Of a stretch of DNA of 64,000 nt, positions 8,525-16,405 are shown piece by piece. The notes under the pieces were generated by a model. The model made no database searches, had not been told where the DNA came from, and worked only from the letters and a program-made list of their open reading frames with translations. Source of the DNA: Flavobacterium branchiarum (GTDB lineage: Bacteria > Bacteroidota > Bacteroidia > Flavobacteriales > Flavobacteriaceae); assembly GCF_030409845.1 (NCBI RefSeq), contig NZ_JAUFQQ010000005.1:124001-188000 (forward strand), in the 5' to 3' direction. Made by a program: the position numbers and the translations under genes. How positions within the stretch are numbered: the first letter of the stretch is position 1; each line of letters opens with the position of its first letter.

Positions 8525-8568
8525 ATGATAATTATCATTTTAATCACTTATGTTTCTGATTAATTTTG
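8525..8568 (+). promoter_or_regulatory. FNR-type operator plus -7 element of hemN
   Basis: The perfect palindrome ATGATAATTATCAT at 8525-8538 is followed after exactly 22 bp by TAATTTTG at 8561-8568. The start of transcription is expected near 8573, putting the palindrome centre near -41.5, the class II activator position of CRP/FNR proteins. No good -33 box is present, as expected for an activator-dependent promoter. The same arrangement occurs at four other places in the window. Confidence 0.75.
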
Positions 8569-8589
8569 ATATCCATTAAATTTCTTATT

Positions 8590-9954
8590 ATGAAAAATTC
8601 GTTGATACAAAAATATAATGTTCCAGGGCCAAGATACACTAGCTATCCTACTGTTCCTTACTGGAATGAAAATGATTTCACCTATCAACTTTGGATTGAT
8701 TCTTTACAAAAATCATTTGCAGAAAGTAATCAAAAAGACGGAATTAGTCTATATATCCATTTGCCTTTTTGCGAAAGCATGTGTACTTTTTGTGGTTGCA
8801 ACAAACGAATTACAAAAAACCATGATGTAGAAAATCCATATATAGAAGCAGTAATAAAAGAATGGAGTCTGTATTGTAAACTTCTTAACGAAAAACCTAT
8901 AATTAAAGAGATTCACTTGGGGGGAGGTACACCTACTTTCTTCTCTCCTAAAAATCTTGAAGATTTAATTAATGGTATTTTTTCTTATGCTGATAAAGCT
9001 AAAGAACATGAATTTAGTTTTGAAGGTCATCCAAATAATACAACCTACGAACATTTACAAAAACTTTATAATTTAGGCTTCCGAAGAGTTAGTTACGGTG
9101 TTCAGGACTATTCACAAAAAGTACAAAAAGCAATTCATCGAGAGCAATCTTTTCATAATGTAGCTAAAGTTACCTTTTGGGCTAAAGAAATTGGTTATAC
9201 ATCTATAAGTCATGATTTAATTTTTGGCTTGCCTTTCCAGGGGGTTGAAGATATTATCGATACCATAGAAAAAACAAATTCACTACAACCTGATCGTTTG
9301 GCTTTTTACAGCTACGCACATGTGCCTTGGATCAAAGGTAACGGGCAAAGAGGCTTTAGCGATGAGAACGTACCTAAAGATGCCGAAAAACGAAAACTAT
9401 ACGAAATCGGAAAGCAATTGTTGTACAAAAACGAATATCATGAAATTGGTATGGACCATTTTGCCCTAAAATCGGACCATCTATATACCGCTTTTAAAGA
9501 AGGAAAATTGCATCGCAATTTCATGGGATATAGCGCTTCAAAAACGCAACTAATGATTGGACTTGGTGTTTCGTCAATTAGCGACAGTTGGTATAGTTTT
9601 GCTCAGAATGTAAAAAGTATCGAAGATTACTACCAATTACTAGAATGGGATAAACTTCCTGTTGTAAAAGGACATATACTAACCGAAGAAGACCTTATTA
9701 TTAGAAAACACATCCTAAACTTAATGTGCAATTTTGAGACTACATGGAGTAAAGAAAGTGGTTATTTTAATGAAATACCAGAAGTTTTGGTGCAACTAAA
9801 AGAAATGGAGAACGATGGATTACTCACTATCGAGAACCAAAAAATAAACGTTACAGAAGCAGGAAAACCTTTTGTACGTAATATTTGTATGGCCTTTGAT
9901 TTACACTTAAAGAGAAAAGCGCCAGAAACAAGTTTGTTTTCAATGACTATTTAA
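8590..9954 (+). CDS. hemN: Oxygen-independent coproporphyrinogen III dehydrogenase
   Basis: HemN converts coproporphyrinogen III to protoporphyrinogen IX without oxygen, using radical SAM chemistry, in haem synthesis. The 454-aa protein has the HemN-type N-terminus (YNVPGPRYTSYPTVP), the iron-sulfur cluster motif CxxxCxxC (C61, C65, C68, followed by GC), GGGTPTF for SAM binding, and a C-terminal HemN domain. I chose ATG 8590 over an in-frame ATG at 8566, because the -7 element ends at 8568 and the conserved N-terminus begins at 8590. An FNR-type operator at -41.5 indicates induction at low oxygen, matching the neighbouring cbb3 oxidase genes. Confidence 0.95.
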   Translation: MKNSLIQKYNVPGPRYTSYPTVPYWNENDFTYQLWIDSLQKSFAESNQKDGISLYIHLPFCESMCTFCGCNKRITKNHDVENPYIEAVIKEWSLYCKLLNEKPIIKEIHLGGGTPTFFSPKNLEDLINGIFSYADKAKEHEFSFEGHPNNTTYEHLQKLYNLGFRRVSYGVQDYSQKVQKAIHREQSFHNVAKVTFWAKEIGYTSISHDLIFGLPFQGVEDIIDTIEKTNSLQPDRLAFYSYAHVPWIKGNGQRGFSDENVPKDAEKRKLYEIGKQLLYKNEYHEIGMDHFALKSDHLYTAFKEGKLHRNFMGYSASKTQLMIGLGVSSISDSWYSFAQNVKSIEDYYQLLEWDKLPVVKGHILTEEDLIIRKHILNLMCNFETTWSKESGYFNEIPEVLVQLKEMENDGLLTIENQKINVTEAGKPFVRNICMAFDLHLKRKAPETSLFSMTI

Positions 9955-9980
9955 CTTACCTCTAAGTTTAATAATAGTTG

Positions 9981-10682
9981 CTAGTGGCAATTAGGAGTTT
10001 CTTGCACAAATAAACTCATATTTGATGGAGATAAATACGGAATTCCAAGACCTAAACCTCTCAGAATAAATAAAACCCCAATAATAACAGCAACGTAAGG
10101 AATTGCCTTTTGAAATTTATTGCGGGTTGATTGTGAAATAAACGAATTAAAATATACGACACAGGTCATTAAAGGAACTGTTCCTAAACCAAACAAAATC
10201 ATATATAAAACACCCAATTCGGCACTTTGCATAGCAATAGCACCAAACAATGCAACATATACCATTCCGCATGGTAAAAAACCATTAAGCACTCCAATAA
10301 TAAAAAGAGACTTATAGCTTTTACTTCTAAAATGTTTCCCTAGATTAGTTTTTATTTTTGAAATAATCTTATAAACTGGTTTTGAGAAGTTGTATTGTGC
10401 AAATATTCGCTCTGGAGTTAGAACTACAATTATCATAATTACTCCAATGACAATAGATATTTTTTGTTGGATTCCGGCAAGAAAAAAACCTTTACCTAGC
10501 AATCCAAAAACCAAACCAATTGTCCCATACGCAAACAATCTACCTAAGTGGTAGACTGTAATTTGTGTTACTTTTTTTACTCCAATTTGCTTGTCAACAG
10601 GTAACATCATGGCAATTGGACCACACATACCTATACAGTGAAAACTACTGATTAAACCGAATATAAAAGCTGAATAAAGCAT
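9981..10682 (-). CDS. SafE/UreH-type membrane protein at end of the cbb3 cluster
   Basis: This 233-aa integral membrane protein has about six helices and the paired motifs typical of the SafE/DsbD_2-like family: FHCIGMCGPIAMMLP near the N-terminus and GFLPCGMVYVALFGA in the second half. Related genes sit at the end of cbb3 oxidase clusters in many bacteria and are thought to help copper or haem handling, but the function here is inferred. It lies 170 bp downstream of ccoH on the same strand, so it may be co-transcribed or have its own promoter. The C-terminal tail ends in TPNCH. Confidence 0.75.
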   Translation of the reverse strand: MLYSAFIFGLISSFHCIGMCGPIAMMLPVDKQIGVKKVTQITVYHLGRLFAYGTIGLVFGLLGKGFFLAGIQQKISIVIGVIMIIVVLTPERIFAQYNFSKPVYKIISKIKTNLGKHFRSKSYKSLFIIGVLNGFLPCGMVYVALFGAIAMQSAELGVLYMILFGLGTVPLMTCVVYFNSFISQSTRNKFQKAIPYVAVIIGVLFILRGLGLGIPYLSPSNMSLFVQETPNCH

Positions 10683-10852
10683 TGTTATTTATATTAGTAT
10701 CTATTCTTGATAGATTGTTTATAAAACCTAAAGAATATATTTCTATCTAAATAGATTTTATAAGGCATGAGATTATAAACTTATTTTTTTGCATTTAGTA
10801 CCTTTTATTTATTACATTCAATAAACTACTTAATACTTTGCAAGTCATTATT

Positions 10853-11302
10853 TTAATTTATGTAAACAACTTCTTTGGTTAAATACTGTTTACCATTATA
10901 TTGCCATTCCATATTCACATCCCAACGTCCTTTTATTAATTTATTTTGAGGAATCAATAATTCAGAATTCGTCAGGCTAATAGCTGTATTAAAATCCAGC
11001 TTTTTATTTGATGGACGATACATTAGTACTTCGCCTTTTATATCCTTACCATCATAAGTAGCAGGAAAAGTAATCTTAACCCCATCCTTCATAGCTATAA
11101 TAGTAGGCCTAAGTTTTAAATCATGAGCATTTTGAACCCGATCCATCTCTTCTCCAAAATGGGAGTCATGTTTATAATATTCTTCAACAACCAAATCATT
11201 GCTGTACTTACTATCGGATTGTACTTTAAAAACAAAGTACAAAATGAATGTCATAAACAATCCAAATGCAATTACTATTGCTGTTCCCCAGTTAATTTTC
11301 AT
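10853..11302 (-). CDS. ccoH: FixH/CcoH family cbb3 oxidase assembly protein
   Basis: This 149-aa protein has one N-terminal membrane helix (residues about 7-26) and a periplasmic domain of about 120 residues with the FixH features: EEYYKHDSHFGEEMDR near the start and a beta-rich end. CcoH associates with the cbb3 oxidase during assembly. It lies 11 bp after ccoG in the same operon. Confidence 0.85.
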   Translation of the reverse strand: MKINWGTAIVIAFGLFMTFILYFVFKVQSDSKYSNDLVVEEYYKHDSHFGEEMDRVQNAHDLKLRPTIIAMKDGVKITFPATYDGKDIKGEVLMYRPSNKKLDFNTAISLTNSELLIPQNKLIKGRWDVNMEWQYNGKQYLTKEVVYIN

Positions 11303-11313
11303 ACTATTATTTT

Positions 11314-12732
11314 TTAATTAAAGCTTCTCGGCCCTAAAAAGTTAGTTGATGTCTTTTCGATTAATTTATCACCATTAAAAACACCTATTTCTACCTTAGT
11401 TTTATCACTTTCTAAAAGCGCTTGATCTATTTCTATAAACAATGTTCCCTGTGATATTCCTTGTTTTGGAACTTTAAACTTTTGGGAACCTACATTTTTT
11501 ATAGTCCCTTTTTGATCAATTAACTCAAAATGAATATCATTAAAATCATTTATCGTTTTATTGACAATCTTGTACGTATAGATATTACTTATTTTATCTC
11601 CTTTATGTTGGAATAGTTGTCCAGGTAAACGTAAAACTACAGCTTGAACATCATTTCTTAAGAAAAGCATTCCAACAAAAATACCAAGTAAGATAATTAA
11701 TATTGCTGTATATCCTTTCATTCTGGCAGTAAATCGGAAAGGTTCTTTTTTCTCGATTTCATCTTCTGAAGCATATCTAATAAGTCCTTTTGGTAAACCA
11801 ACATTTTCCATGATGGTATCACATTCGTCAATACAAGCGGTACAATTTGTGCATTCTAATTGCGTTCCGTTTCTTATATCAATTCCCATTGGACAAACAT
11901 GAACGCATTGCTTACAGTCAATACAATCTCCTTTTCCTGTTGCAGCTCTATCTTCTTGTTTATTATATTTGGCTCTACCTAGTTCTTTTTCTCCTCTAAC
12001 AAAATCATAAGCTACATTAATGGATTTATTATCCAAAAGCACCCCTTGTAATCTTCCGTATGGACAGGCTATAATACATACCTGCTCACGGAACCAAACA
12101 AATATAAAGTAGAAAACTCCAGTAAATAATAACAAGGCTATAAAATTACTTGATTGTTTGATTGGTCCTTCTTCAATCATTAAAAATAATTGATCACTTC
12201 CTACCAAATAAGCCAAGAAAACGTTACCAATTAAAAAGGAAATTAGAAAAAAGATAAACCATTTCGTTAGTCTTTTTCTAATTTTCTCTCCATTCCATTC
12301 TTGTCTTGCTAATCGAGATTGTGCCCCTCTATCTCCGTCAATCCAATATTCTATTCGACGAAAAACAAGTTCTAGAAATATGGTTTGTGGACAAATCCAT
12401 CCACAAAAAATACGTCCATATACAACTGTAAACAAGATTATAAATACAATCCCAACAAGCATAGATATTACAAAAAGGTAAAAATCTTGTGGCCAAAAAG
12501 GGAATCCAAAAATATTAAAACGACGTTCTATTATATTGAACATCATGAATTGATTTCCATTTACTTTTATAAATGGATTTGCAACTAAAATGGTTAATAA
12601 AACATAACTAACCAGTTTCCTGTATTCATATAATTTACCAGACGGTTTCTTAGGGAAAATAAATTTTCTATTACCCCCTTCGTCTATTGTTCCGATGGTA
12701 TCTCTAAAAGCTTCGTCTGGTAAATTTGACAT
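11314..12732 (-). CDS. ccoG: Cytochrome c oxidase accessory protein CcoG
   Basis: CcoG is a membrane iron-sulfur protein that reduces Cu(II) for cbb3 oxidase assembly. This 472-aa protein has several membrane helices (about 38-58, 85-107, 158-178, 196-214, 340-360). It also has the GRIFCGWICPQT motif (C110, C114), ACPYGRLQG, and two CxxCxxCxxxC ferredoxin motifs (C270/C273/C276/C280 and C294/C297/C300/C304). The C-terminal part (about 365-472) is the periplasmic Ig-like domain. It starts 5 bp after ccoP and is clearly within the operon. Confidence 0.95.
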   Translation of the reverse strand: MSNLPDEAFRDTIGTIDEGGNRKFIFPKKPSGKLYEYRKLVSYVLLTILVANPFIKVNGNQFMMFNIIERRFNIFGFPFWPQDFYLFVISMLVGIVFIILFTVVYGRIFCGWICPQTIFLELVFRRIEYWIDGDRGAQSRLARQEWNGEKIRKRLTKWFIFFLISFLIGNVFLAYLVGSDQLFLMIEEGPIKQSSNFIALLLFTGVFYFIFVWFREQVCIIACPYGRLQGVLLDNKSINVAYDFVRGEKELGRAKYNKQEDRAATGKGDCIDCKQCVHVCPMGIDIRNGTQLECTNCTACIDECDTIMENVGLPKGLIRYASEDEIEKKEPFRFTARMKGYTAILIILLGIFVGMLFLRNDVQAVVLRLPGQLFQHKGDKISNIYTYKIVNKTINDFNDIHFELIDQKGTIKNVGSQKFKVPKQGISQGTLFIEIDQALLESDKTKVEIGVFNGDKLIEKTSTNFLGPRSFN

Positions 12733-12737
12733 TGTAA

Positions 12738-13679
12738 TTATTTTTTAACTTGTGTAGAATCTGTTTTTGCAGCTACTGCTCCTGCGTCAGTTTTTGATGC
12801 ATCTTTATCAACCCAAATTTCACCTTCTGGGTCTTTTGGGTCTTTTGGGTTAGTTCCTTGTAGAGACATAATGTAACTCGATACTTTTTGTATCTCTTTA
12901 GGTTTCAATGTCCCTTTCCATGCTATCATCCCTTTCCCGTCACGTCCTCCATTGGTTATGGTATGGAATATTTCTTTTATTCCTCCACCTAAAATCCAGT
13001 GGTTGTCTGTTAAGTTTGGACCAATTTGCCCTCCTCCATCAGCTCGGTGACAAGCAGCACAATTGTTTACGAAAATTTCTTTTCCCGCAGCAAGATCAGC
13101 TGGATCTGTTAACAGAGTAACTGTTTTTTCATCCATTAAATCTGGAGCTGTTTTAAGATATTCTTCAACATCTATTTTAGCTTGTGCCATCTCTTTTTTC
13201 AATTCCATCTCTTGGTCTTCTCCACCTAATACATCATAATGCACTACATAAACAACTGCGAAGACGATAGTGATATAGAATAAATAAATCCACCATGGCG
13301 GTAAGTTATTGTCTAATTCTTTAATGCCATCATAATCATGATCCAATAACAAAGTCGCTTCTGATTCCATCGGCTCTGTTTTGGTTAATTTTTGCATTAA
13401 ATTTTTATACCAAGTTCTTTCTTTTAAACTTAAATTACTTTCAATTTCAAGCTTAGCTTTCTGCTCCTCAGTCAACAAATTATAAGTAATGCGATCTATT
13501 GCACTTATTGTTATTTCTATTGCTATTAAAAGGAAAAGAAACACGAATAAAAAGACAGAAACCATTGGGTATTTTATAAATGCAGGTTTATCTCCTGAGT
13601 CAATAAAATATTCCATTGCACCAAAAACGATGAAGAAAATTAGTGGTAATCGTATATATACTGGAATTAATTTTTTCAT
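12738..13679 (-). CDS. ccoP: cbb3-type cytochrome c oxidase subunit III (monohaem CcoP)
   Basis: CcoP passes electrons from soluble cytochrome c to the CcoO/CcoN core. This 313-aa protein has membrane helices near residues 8-25, 38-58 and 128-147 and one c-type haem site CAACH (C207, C210, H211), with M251 in KGMIAWKG as likely axial ligand. Proteobacterial CcoP carries two haems; here only one CxxCH is present. The C-terminal tail (about 280-313) is Lys/Asp-rich and probably disordered. The gene lies between ccoQ and ccoG. Confidence 0.95.
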   Translation of the reverse strand: MKKLIPVYIRLPLIFFIVFGAMEYFIDSGDKPAFIKYPMVSVFLFVFLFLLIAIEITISAIDRITYNLLTEEQKAKLEIESNLSLKERTWYKNLMQKLTKTEPMESEATLLLDHDYDGIKELDNNLPPWWIYLFYITIVFAVVYVVHYDVLGGEDQEMELKKEMAQAKIDVEEYLKTAPDLMDEKTVTLLTDPADLAAGKEIFVNNCAACHRADGGGQIGPNLTDNHWILGGGIKEIFHTITNGGRDGKGMIAWKGTLKPKEIQKVSSYIMSLQGTNPKDPKDPEGEIWVDKDASKTDAGAVAAKTDSTQVKK

Positions 13680-13706
13680 TTTATATATTATTTTTAATTC
13701 TACAAT

Positions 13707-13877
13707 TTAATTTTCGTCCAACGGAATTTGACTCATTTCATCAATTTTATCTTTCCCGTATGAGAATACCCATATACCAAGGCAAACAAAAAATAGGAAA
13801 AAAATCAGTAAGGAAAGTATCGGGAATATCTCTACTCCCGCAATAGTTTCTAGGTTGTGTTTTACTTGTTCAAACAT
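13707..13877 (-). CDS. ccoQ: Small cbb3 oxidase subunit CcoQ-like
   Basis: A 56-aa minus-strand gene, short enough to be missed by a 60-aa cutoff, starting 7 bp after ccoNO and ending 27 bp before ccoP. It has a single hydrophobic helix (about residues 17-40, FPILSLLIFFLFFVCLGIWV) followed by a polar tail (SYGKDKIDEMSQ). Size, topology and position between ccoNO and ccoP match CcoQ/FixQ, which stabilises the interaction of CcoP with the core. Sequence conservation in this family is low, so the name rests mainly on position. Confidence 0.85.
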   Translation of the reverse strand: MFEQVKHNLETIAGVEIFPILSLLIFFLFFVCLGIWVFSYGKDKIDEMSQIPLDEN

Positions 13878-13884
13878 AATTTCT

Positions 13885-16071
13885 CTATTTTGAAGTCTCT
13901 TTTACTTTGATATCTGTTCCTAGTCTTTGCATATAAGCAATAAGTGCTACGATTTCTCTTTCATTCATCGGAATGAATTTTTCTCCTTTTGCAGCTGCTT
14001 TTTTCTTACTATCAGCATAACTAGCAACATAATCAGGATCATTTTCTAAGTTCTTTTCAATTTTAAGCGCTTGTGCTCTCAATAGTTTTTGAGCATTAGC
14101 TACTTCTTCAGGTGAATATGGAACTCCTAACTGAACCATTACTTCCATTTTCTTTTGAGTCAATGAAATATCCATTGGTTTATTATCAAATAACCATTTG
14201 TACCCTGGCATGATAGAACCTGCAGATATACTTTGTGGATTCCAGAAATGGTTAAAGTGCCAGTTGTCATTATACTTACCACCTACTCTTAATAAATCTG
14301 GTCCTGTACGTTTTGATCCCCATAAGAATGGATGGTCATATACAAATTCTCCTGCTTTTGATTGTGGTCCGTAACGCTCAACCTCACTTCTAAATGGCCT
14401 TACTGATTGAGAGTGACATCCAACACAACCTTCACGTATATATAAATCACGACCTTCAAGTTCTAACGGTGTGTATGGTTTAACACTTGTAATTGTAGGT
14501 ATGTTTGATTTTACCATAATTGTAGGTACAATTTGAATGATTCCTCCAATTAAGATTGCAATAGTCGCCAAAATTGTCAACTGAATTGGTTTTCTTTCTA
14601 ACCATGAGTGGAATTTTTCTCCACGAACTCTGCTACTACTAATTTTCTCTAATGCTGGTGCTTCTGCCAATTCATCTTCAATTGGACTACCAACTCGTAG
14701 TGTTTGAATAATATTATAAACTAAAACTAACATACCAATAAGGTAGAACGTACCTCCAATAGCTCTCATCCAATACAATGGCATAATTGCTGTAACTGTT
14801 TCTAGGAAGTTTCCGTAAGTTAACGTTCCATCTGGATTAAATTGTTTCCACATCGAAGCTTGTTGAAAACCAGCAACGTACATTGGTATTGTGTATAATA
14901 TAATTCCTAAAGTACCAATCCAGAAATGGAAATTAGCTAACTTTTTAGAGAATAAAGTACTTTTTGTCATTCTTGGTATTAACCAATAAATCATACCAAA
15001 AGTCATAAAACCATTCCATGCTAAAGCACCTACGTGTACGTGAGCAACGATCCAGTCAGTATAATGCGCAATAGCATTTACATTTTTAAAAGAAAGCATT
15101 GGTCCTTCAAAAGTTGCCATACCATAACCTGTAATTGCAACAACGAAGAATTTCAAAACAGGTTCTTCACGAACTTTATCCCATGCTCCTCTTAAAGTTA
15201 AAAGTCCATTTATCATACCTCCCCAAGATGGAGCAAGCAACATAATTGAAAAAGCTACTCCTAAATTCTGTGCCCAGTTTGGTAATGCTGAATATAACAA
15301 GTGGTGAGGTCCAGCCCAGATGTAGATAAAAATTAATGACCAGAAATGTATAATCGATAAACGATAAGAATATACTGGACGGTTAGCAACTTTAGGAACA
15401 AAATAATACATCATTCCTAAAAATGGAGTTGTCAAGAAAAAAGCAACTGCATTGTGTCCGTACCACCATTGTACTAAAGCATCCTGAACTCCTGCGTAAA
15501 CAGAATAACTTTTCATTGCCGAAACTGGTATTTCTATATTATTAAAAATATGTAATACTGCAACAGTAACAAATGTGGCTAAATAAAACCAAATAGCTAC
15601 GTATAAGTGACGCTCTCTTCTTTTTAAAATTGTACCAATCATATTGATACCCATTACAACCCAAATTAAAGCGATAGCAATATCAATTGGCCATTCTAAT
15701 TCGGCATATTCTTTTGATGAAGTATATCCTAAAGGCAACGTAATAGCAGCTGCAACGATGATTAATTGCCATCCCCAAAAATGTAGACCGCTTAAAAAGT
15801 CGCTAAACATTCTGGCTTTTAAGAGTCGCTGCAAAGAATAGTACATCCCTGCAAAGAAAGCGTTTCCTACAAAGGCAAAAATAACTGCATTGGTATGTAA
15901 AGGTCTTAATCGTCCGTAGCTTAACCAGGAGATTCCGTCAGTAATATTAGGAAAGAGGTACATAACGGCCAATGTAAGGCCGACCAGCATTCCTACTACA
16001 CCAAAAAGAATGGTCGCATAGATGAATTTCTTTACAATTTTGTTGTCGTAATAAAATTGTTGCATTTCCAT
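13885..16071 (-). CDS. ccoNO: cbb3-type cytochrome c oxidase fused subunits I/II (CcoN-CcoO)
   Basis: This 728-aa protein joins the catalytic subunit and the monohaem subunit in one chain, a fusion known in Bacteroidota. The CcoN part (about 1-465) has many membrane helices and the haem/copper ligands: H59, H206 (WYGHNAVAFFL), H256/H257 (GPHHLLY), and H344/H346 (VAHVHVGALAWNG). The CcoO part (about 490-728) has one anchor helix and the haem c site CVGCH (C549, C552, H553), with SIMPGY supplying the methionine. The enzyme reduces oxygen to water at very low oxygen levels and pumps protons. The gene is second in the operon, 3 bp after ccoS. Confidence 0.97.
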   Translation of the reverse strand: MEMQQFYYDNKIVKKFIYATILFGVVGMLVGLTLAVMYLFPNITDGISWLSYGRLRPLHTNAVIFAFVGNAFFAGMYYSLQRLLKARMFSDFLSGLHFWGWQLIIVAAAITLPLGYTSSKEYAELEWPIDIAIALIWVVMGINMIGTILKRRERHLYVAIWFYLATFVTVAVLHIFNNIEIPVSAMKSYSVYAGVQDALVQWWYGHNAVAFFLTTPFLGMMYYFVPKVANRPVYSYRLSIIHFWSLIFIYIWAGPHHLLYSALPNWAQNLGVAFSIMLLAPSWGGMINGLLTLRGAWDKVREEPVLKFFVVAITGYGMATFEGPMLSFKNVNAIAHYTDWIVAHVHVGALAWNGFMTFGMIYWLIPRMTKSTLFSKKLANFHFWIGTLGIILYTIPMYVAGFQQASMWKQFNPDGTLTYGNFLETVTAIMPLYWMRAIGGTFYLIGMLVLVYNIIQTLRVGSPIEDELAEAPALEKISSSRVRGEKFHSWLERKPIQLTILATIAILIGGIIQIVPTIMVKSNIPTITSVKPYTPLELEGRDLYIREGCVGCHSQSVRPFRSEVERYGPQSKAGEFVYDHPFLWGSKRTGPDLLRVGGKYNDNWHFNHFWNPQSISAGSIMPGYKWLFDNKPMDISLTQKKMEVMVQLGVPYSPEEVANAQKLLRAQALKIEKNLENDPDYVASYADSKKKAAAKGEKFIPMNEREIVALIAYMQRLGTDIKVKETSK

Positions 16072-16074
16072 AAT

Positions 16075-16287
16075 CTAGATTTGTTTTTCTGTGGTTATTT
16101 TTATTTTATTGTTGGGAGTTTTTATTCTTTCGGTGGGAGTTTTTTTGATTTCATCATCAAAAAGCATTCTAACTGAGGGGGTATAATCATCGTCGTATTG
16201 CCCTTTTTTCACTGCTACCACAAATGCTATAAAAAAGCCAATTGCAATGAAAATACTGACGGAGATTAATAAGTAAATTACACTCAT
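16075..16287 (-). CDS. ccoS: cbb3-type oxidase assembly protein CcoS
   Basis: This 70-aa single-pass protein has a membrane helix at about residues 4-26 and the CcoS signature after it (KKGQYDDDYTPSVRMLFDDE). CcoS is required for cofactor insertion into the oxidase. It is the first gene of the ccoS-NO-Q-P-G-H operon; its leader carries an FNR-type operator and a perfect -7 element. The Lys/Thr-rich tail (about 48-70) is probably flexible. Confidence 0.92.
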   Translation of the reverse strand: MSVIYLLISVSIFIAIGFFIAFVVAVKKGQYDDDYTPSVRMLFDDEIKKTPTERIKTPNNKIKITTEKQI

Positions 16288-16307
16288 ATCCTTAAAATTA
16301 AGTTATA

Positions 16308-16351
16308 CAAAATTACTTTTAAGCATTCTTTTAAAATATGACATTTATCAT
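16308..16351 (-). promoter_or_regulatory. FNR-type operator plus -7 element of the ccoS-NOQPGH operon
   Basis: The near-palindrome ATGACATTTATCAT occupies 16338-16351 (plus-strand reading). On the minus strand a -7 element TAATTTTG at 16315-16308 follows after exactly 22 bp. The geometry equals that at hemN, with the operator centre near -41.5, so activation at low oxygen is expected. Confidence 0.75.
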
Positions 16352-16405
16352 GCAATGTCAGTATATGTTAAAATTATGAAAAAATAACAGTTGAATTATT
16401 TATAA

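Noticed and set aside
8566..8589. Longer start for hemN at 8566
   Set aside because: It overlaps the -7 element at 8561-8568 and adds residues (MISIKFLI) not seen in the conserved HemN N-terminus.
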